Assembly: GCA_023415545.1 (NCBI GenBank)
Contig: JAEZKJ010000151.1
Coordinates: forward strand, 1 to 17,023
DNA: 17,023 nucleotides
Direction of reading: 5' to 3'
Source: Bacteroidota bacterium
GTDB taxonomy: Bacteria > Bacteroidota > Bacteroidia > Bacteroidales > Bacteroidaceae
The notes under the pieces are model-generated. The model did not search any database. It saw only the letters and a list, made by a program, of their open reading frames with translations, and had not been told where the DNA came from. Position numbers and translations under genes: made by a program. Positions 14,949 through 17,023 of the stretch are shown piece by piece. Numbering within the stretch: the stretch's first letter is position 1; each line of letters starts with the position of its first letter.

Positions 14949-16187
14949 GTGAATTTTCCTTTCTATATAGCTAAACGCTATCTATTATCTAAGAAATCAC
15001 ACAACGCTATTAACGTTATTTCTGCCATCTCAGTATGTGGGGTAGCATTAGCTACTCTTGCCCTAATATGTACCCTTTCTGTATTCAATGGGTTTCATGA
15101 TATGGTGGCTACTTTGTTTACTGCTTTCGATCCTGAAATAAAAATTACTTCTGTAAAAGGTAAAGTTTTTTATGGCAGTGATCAAAAATTTATAACTATA
15201 TCCGAACTTCCTGAAGTAGAGACATTTTCGCGATCAATTGAAGAGAATGTAATGGCTCAATATAAGGATAGGCAAATAATGGTAACAATTAAAGGCGTTG
15301 ATGACAATTTTCAAAAGCTTAATTCTATAGATAGCATCCTTATAGGAAGAGGAGATTTTATTCTTAATGACTCTGTTACAAATTATGTTGTGCCTGGGGC
15401 TGAAATAGTTTCAGCTCTGAATTCCGGCATACGTTTTCTGGACCCAATTTATATATATGCTCCTAAGCGTGGTGTTAAGATAAATGTGGCAAATCCAACA
15501 TCAAGTTTTAACTCGGGTCAACTATTTTCAAGTGGTTTAGTTTTTGCTGTCAATCAGAGTAAGTATGATGCCTCGTATATGCTTACCTCTATAGATTTTG
15601 TAAAGGAGCTATTTGGATATAATAATGAGGTGAGTTCAATTGAGCTAAAGCTAAAAGATCTCGATGATGTTGAGAGTGTTAAAAATAAAATTCAAACAAT
15701 TTTAGGCCCTGATTATAATGTGTTTGATAGGTACGAGCAACAAGCTGATACCTTCAGGATTATGAAAATTGAAAAACTCCTTTCATACGTTTTCTTAACT
15801 TTCATTCTTTTAATAGCCTGTTTCAATGTTATTGGCTCGCTCTCAATGCTTATAATTGATAAGAAGAGTGATGTGTTAATGCTTCGTAACCTTGGTGCAG
15901 ATAATAGTTCTATTATAAAGATTTTCCTATTCGAAGGCTCTCTTATAACCTTAGTAGGAGCAATATCAGGAGTGGTATTAGGACTTACTTTATGTATAAT
16001 TCAACAAGAATTTGGAATTATATCGTTAGGAGATGCAAACTCTTTAGGAACCTTCGTTATAAATGCTTATCCTGTAAGTATACATGCACTGGATGTAATA
16101 TTAGTATTCTTTACTGTACTAATAATTGGAATAGCATGTGTATGGTATCCGGTAAGATATTTCGGCAAACGAATACTTTTAAATTAA
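14949..16187 (+). CDS. FtsX/LolC-E-type ABC transporter permease
   Basis: A 412-residue inner-membrane permease subunit. A helix near residues 20-45 (NVISAISVCGVALATLALICTLSVFNG) is followed by a large periplasmic MacB-core-like region (about 50-270). Three further spans lie near 277-300, 322-350 and 380-402, the FtsX-domain layout. In the LolCDE family such proteins extract lipoproteins for transport to the outer membrane; a lipoprotein-sorting role is inferred, not shown. The predicted start is GTG at 14949, 7 bp after rbfA, and MNFPFYIAKRYL matches the usual N-terminus of this group. No ATPase gene (LolD-like) is adjacent. The stop overlaps that of the opposing kinase gene. Confidence 0.9.
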   Translation: MNFPFYIAKRYLLSKKSHNAINVISAISVCGVALATLALICTLSVFNGFHDMVATLFTAFDPEIKITSVKGKVFYGSDQKFITISELPEVETFSRSIEENVMAQYKDRQIMVTIKGVDDNFQKLNSIDSILIGRGDFILNDSVTNYVVPGAEIVSALNSGIRFLDPIYIYAPKRGVKINVANPTSSFNSGQLFSSGLVFAVNQSKYDASYMLTSIDFVKELFGYNNEVSSIELKLKDLDDVESVKNKIQTILGPDYNVFDRYEQQADTFRIMKIEKLLSYVFLTFILLIACFNVIGSLSMLIIDKKSDVLMLRNLGADNSSIIKIFLFEGSLITLVGAISGVVLGLTLCIIQQEFGIISLGDANSLGTFVINAYPVSIHALDVILVFFTVLIIGIACVWYPVRYFGKRILLN

Positions 16188-17023
16188 ATAAGCTCGTAAC
16201 TACTATTCTGAATAGGCATATTCAAATTGTGTAGTACCTTTTCAAGAAGTATACCATCACGATTGTCATATTCATAACCAAAAGTAGCACGAATTCCTTG
16301 AAGAATAAATTGTGTAGCTCGGTCAAGAGCTATAGGTAAGCTATCGCCCTGCATAATTGAACCAGTAATTACACTAGTAAAAGTATCGCCTGTTCCCGGA
16401 TAGTGAGCAGGTAGATATGAACATGTAACCTTCCAATACTTGTTCCCTTTTCTGTTATATGCATAAACAGATGTTCTATGAGGATCATTTTCTACAGGAA
16501 CACTTGTTATGATTACTATTTCAGGCCCTTTTTCAGAGAGTTGATAAAGATACTCTTTAAGCTCTTCATCACTATTGTTTGTTTTATATGGTTTATCTAA
16601 AAGGTAAAATAGTTCAGTCATATTAGGGGTAATAACGTCAGCTTTCCCAATAAGCTTACGCATCTCCAAAATCATATTATTGTCGAAGTTTGTATAGAGT
16701 TTTCCGTTATCGCCCAGCACAGGATCAATCATAACTAATGTATCCTTCTTTCTAAATTCATCAATAAAGTCGGATACTATATGTATCTGTCGTGGAGAAC
16801 CAAGATACCCTGTATAGATAGCATCAAAACTAGCACCTAACTTTTTCCATTGGTCAATAATAATTGGCATCTCATCGGTAAGGTCATGAAAAGAGAATTG
16901 TGGGTATTGTGTATGACTAGATAGTACTGCAGTTGGTAGTGGACATACCTGAAATCCCATAGATGATAATATCGGTATTACAACTGTCAATGATACTCTT
17001 CCAATACCTGAAAGGTCATGTAT
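16184..17023 (-). CDS. Pyridoxamine/pyridoxal kinase, 3' part (start beyond the right edge)
   Basis: A ribokinase-fold enzyme of the PdxK/PdxY group that phosphorylates pyridoxal, pyridoxine or pyridoxamine in vitamin B6 salvage. The frame stays open to the right edge, where residues IHDLSGIGRVSL precede TVVIPILSSMG. That is the usual N-terminal strand and glycine turn of this family, so only a few residues are missing. An apparent TTG start at 16990 falls inside this conserved segment and is not the true start. Further features are PLPTAVLSSHTQ, DPVLGDNGKLY, ITPNMTELFYLL, and the anion-hole motif GTGD with catalytic Asp at 16385-16387. It may be pdxK- or pdxY-like; I do not choose between them. 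Its stop lies within the TTAA shared with the permease gene. Confidence 0.92.
   Translation of the reverse strand: MHDLSGIGRVSLTVVIPILSSMGFQVCPLPTAVLSSHTQYPQFSFHDLTDEMPIIIDQWKKLGASFDAIYTGYLGSPRQIHIVSDFIDEFRKKDTLVMIDPVLGDNGKLYTNFDNNMILEMRKLIGKADVITPNMTELFYLLDKPYKTNNSDEELKEYLYQLSEKGPEIVIITSVPVENDPHRTSVYAYNRKGNKYWKVTCSYLPAHYPGTGDTFTSVITGSIMQGDSLPIALDRATQFILQGIRATFGYEYDNRDGILLEKVLHNLNMPIQNSSYELI

Overview
The window reads as an ordinary chromosomal segment of a Bacteroidota bacterium, most likely of the order Bacteroidales. Four things point there. The DNA is AT-rich. Several starts are preceded by the Bacteroides-type -7 box TAnnTTTG, with A-rich leaders in place of a clear Shine-Dalgarno. Lipoproteins carry typical short signal peptides (LSSC, IAGC). 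The protein families are Bacteroidales-style: a DUF4369/thioredoxin-like lipoprotein, an ASPDG-type OmpA-like domain with TPRs, and the gene order xerD / aroQ-pyk-O-methyltransferase-rbfA-permease. The species cannot be named from this sequence alone.

Layout, left to right. Positions 1-1608 (-) hold the 5' part of methionyl-tRNA synthetase, which runs off the left edge. It is divergent from a B12-binding radical SAM protein at 1733-3391 (+). Two separate secreted carbohydrate-active proteins follow on the + strand: a GH28-like beta-helix protein (3589-4992) and a polysaccharide deacetylase (5212-5904). The deacetylase converges on a minus-strand pair, crcB then comM/yifB (7852 down to 5913). 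Next on the minus strand are a thioredoxin-like lipoprotein that has lost its CxxC (9094-8057), a strong intrinsic terminator (9189-9150), a large lipoprotein with an OmpA-like segment and TPR-like repeats (10895-9219), and xerD (11978-11049). From a 66-bp divergent spacer, a tight five-gene + strand operon runs aroQ, pyk, O-methyltransferase, rbfA and an FtsX/LolE-type permease (12045-16187). It ends head-on against a pyridoxine/pyridoxamine kinase (-) whose start lies beyond the right edge.

The genes fall into loose functional groups: translation and ribosome assembly (metG, rbfA), central and aromatic metabolism (pyk, aroQ), cofactor salvage (pyridoxamine kinase), chromosome resolution and DNA uptake (xerD, comM), fluoride resistance (crcB), envelope lipoproteins, and two polysaccharide-acting secreted enzymes. 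No insertion sequence, prophage, CRISPR array, tRNA or rRNA was recognised, and no gene-free stretch exceeds 300 bases. The longest gaps are 3392-3588, 4993-5211 and 7853-8056. They hold AT-rich DNA with weak promoter-like or hairpin sequences and one 21-bp tandem repeat with a palindrome.

I did not find a clear undescribed multi-gene system. The points most worth a second look are the cysteine-less thioredoxin-like lipoprotein, the OmpA-like/TPR lipoprotein with signs of high expression, the altered Phe-box of CrcB, the interleaved xerD/aroQ promoters, the atypical GH28-like active site, and the palindromic tandem repeat at 7986-8027.
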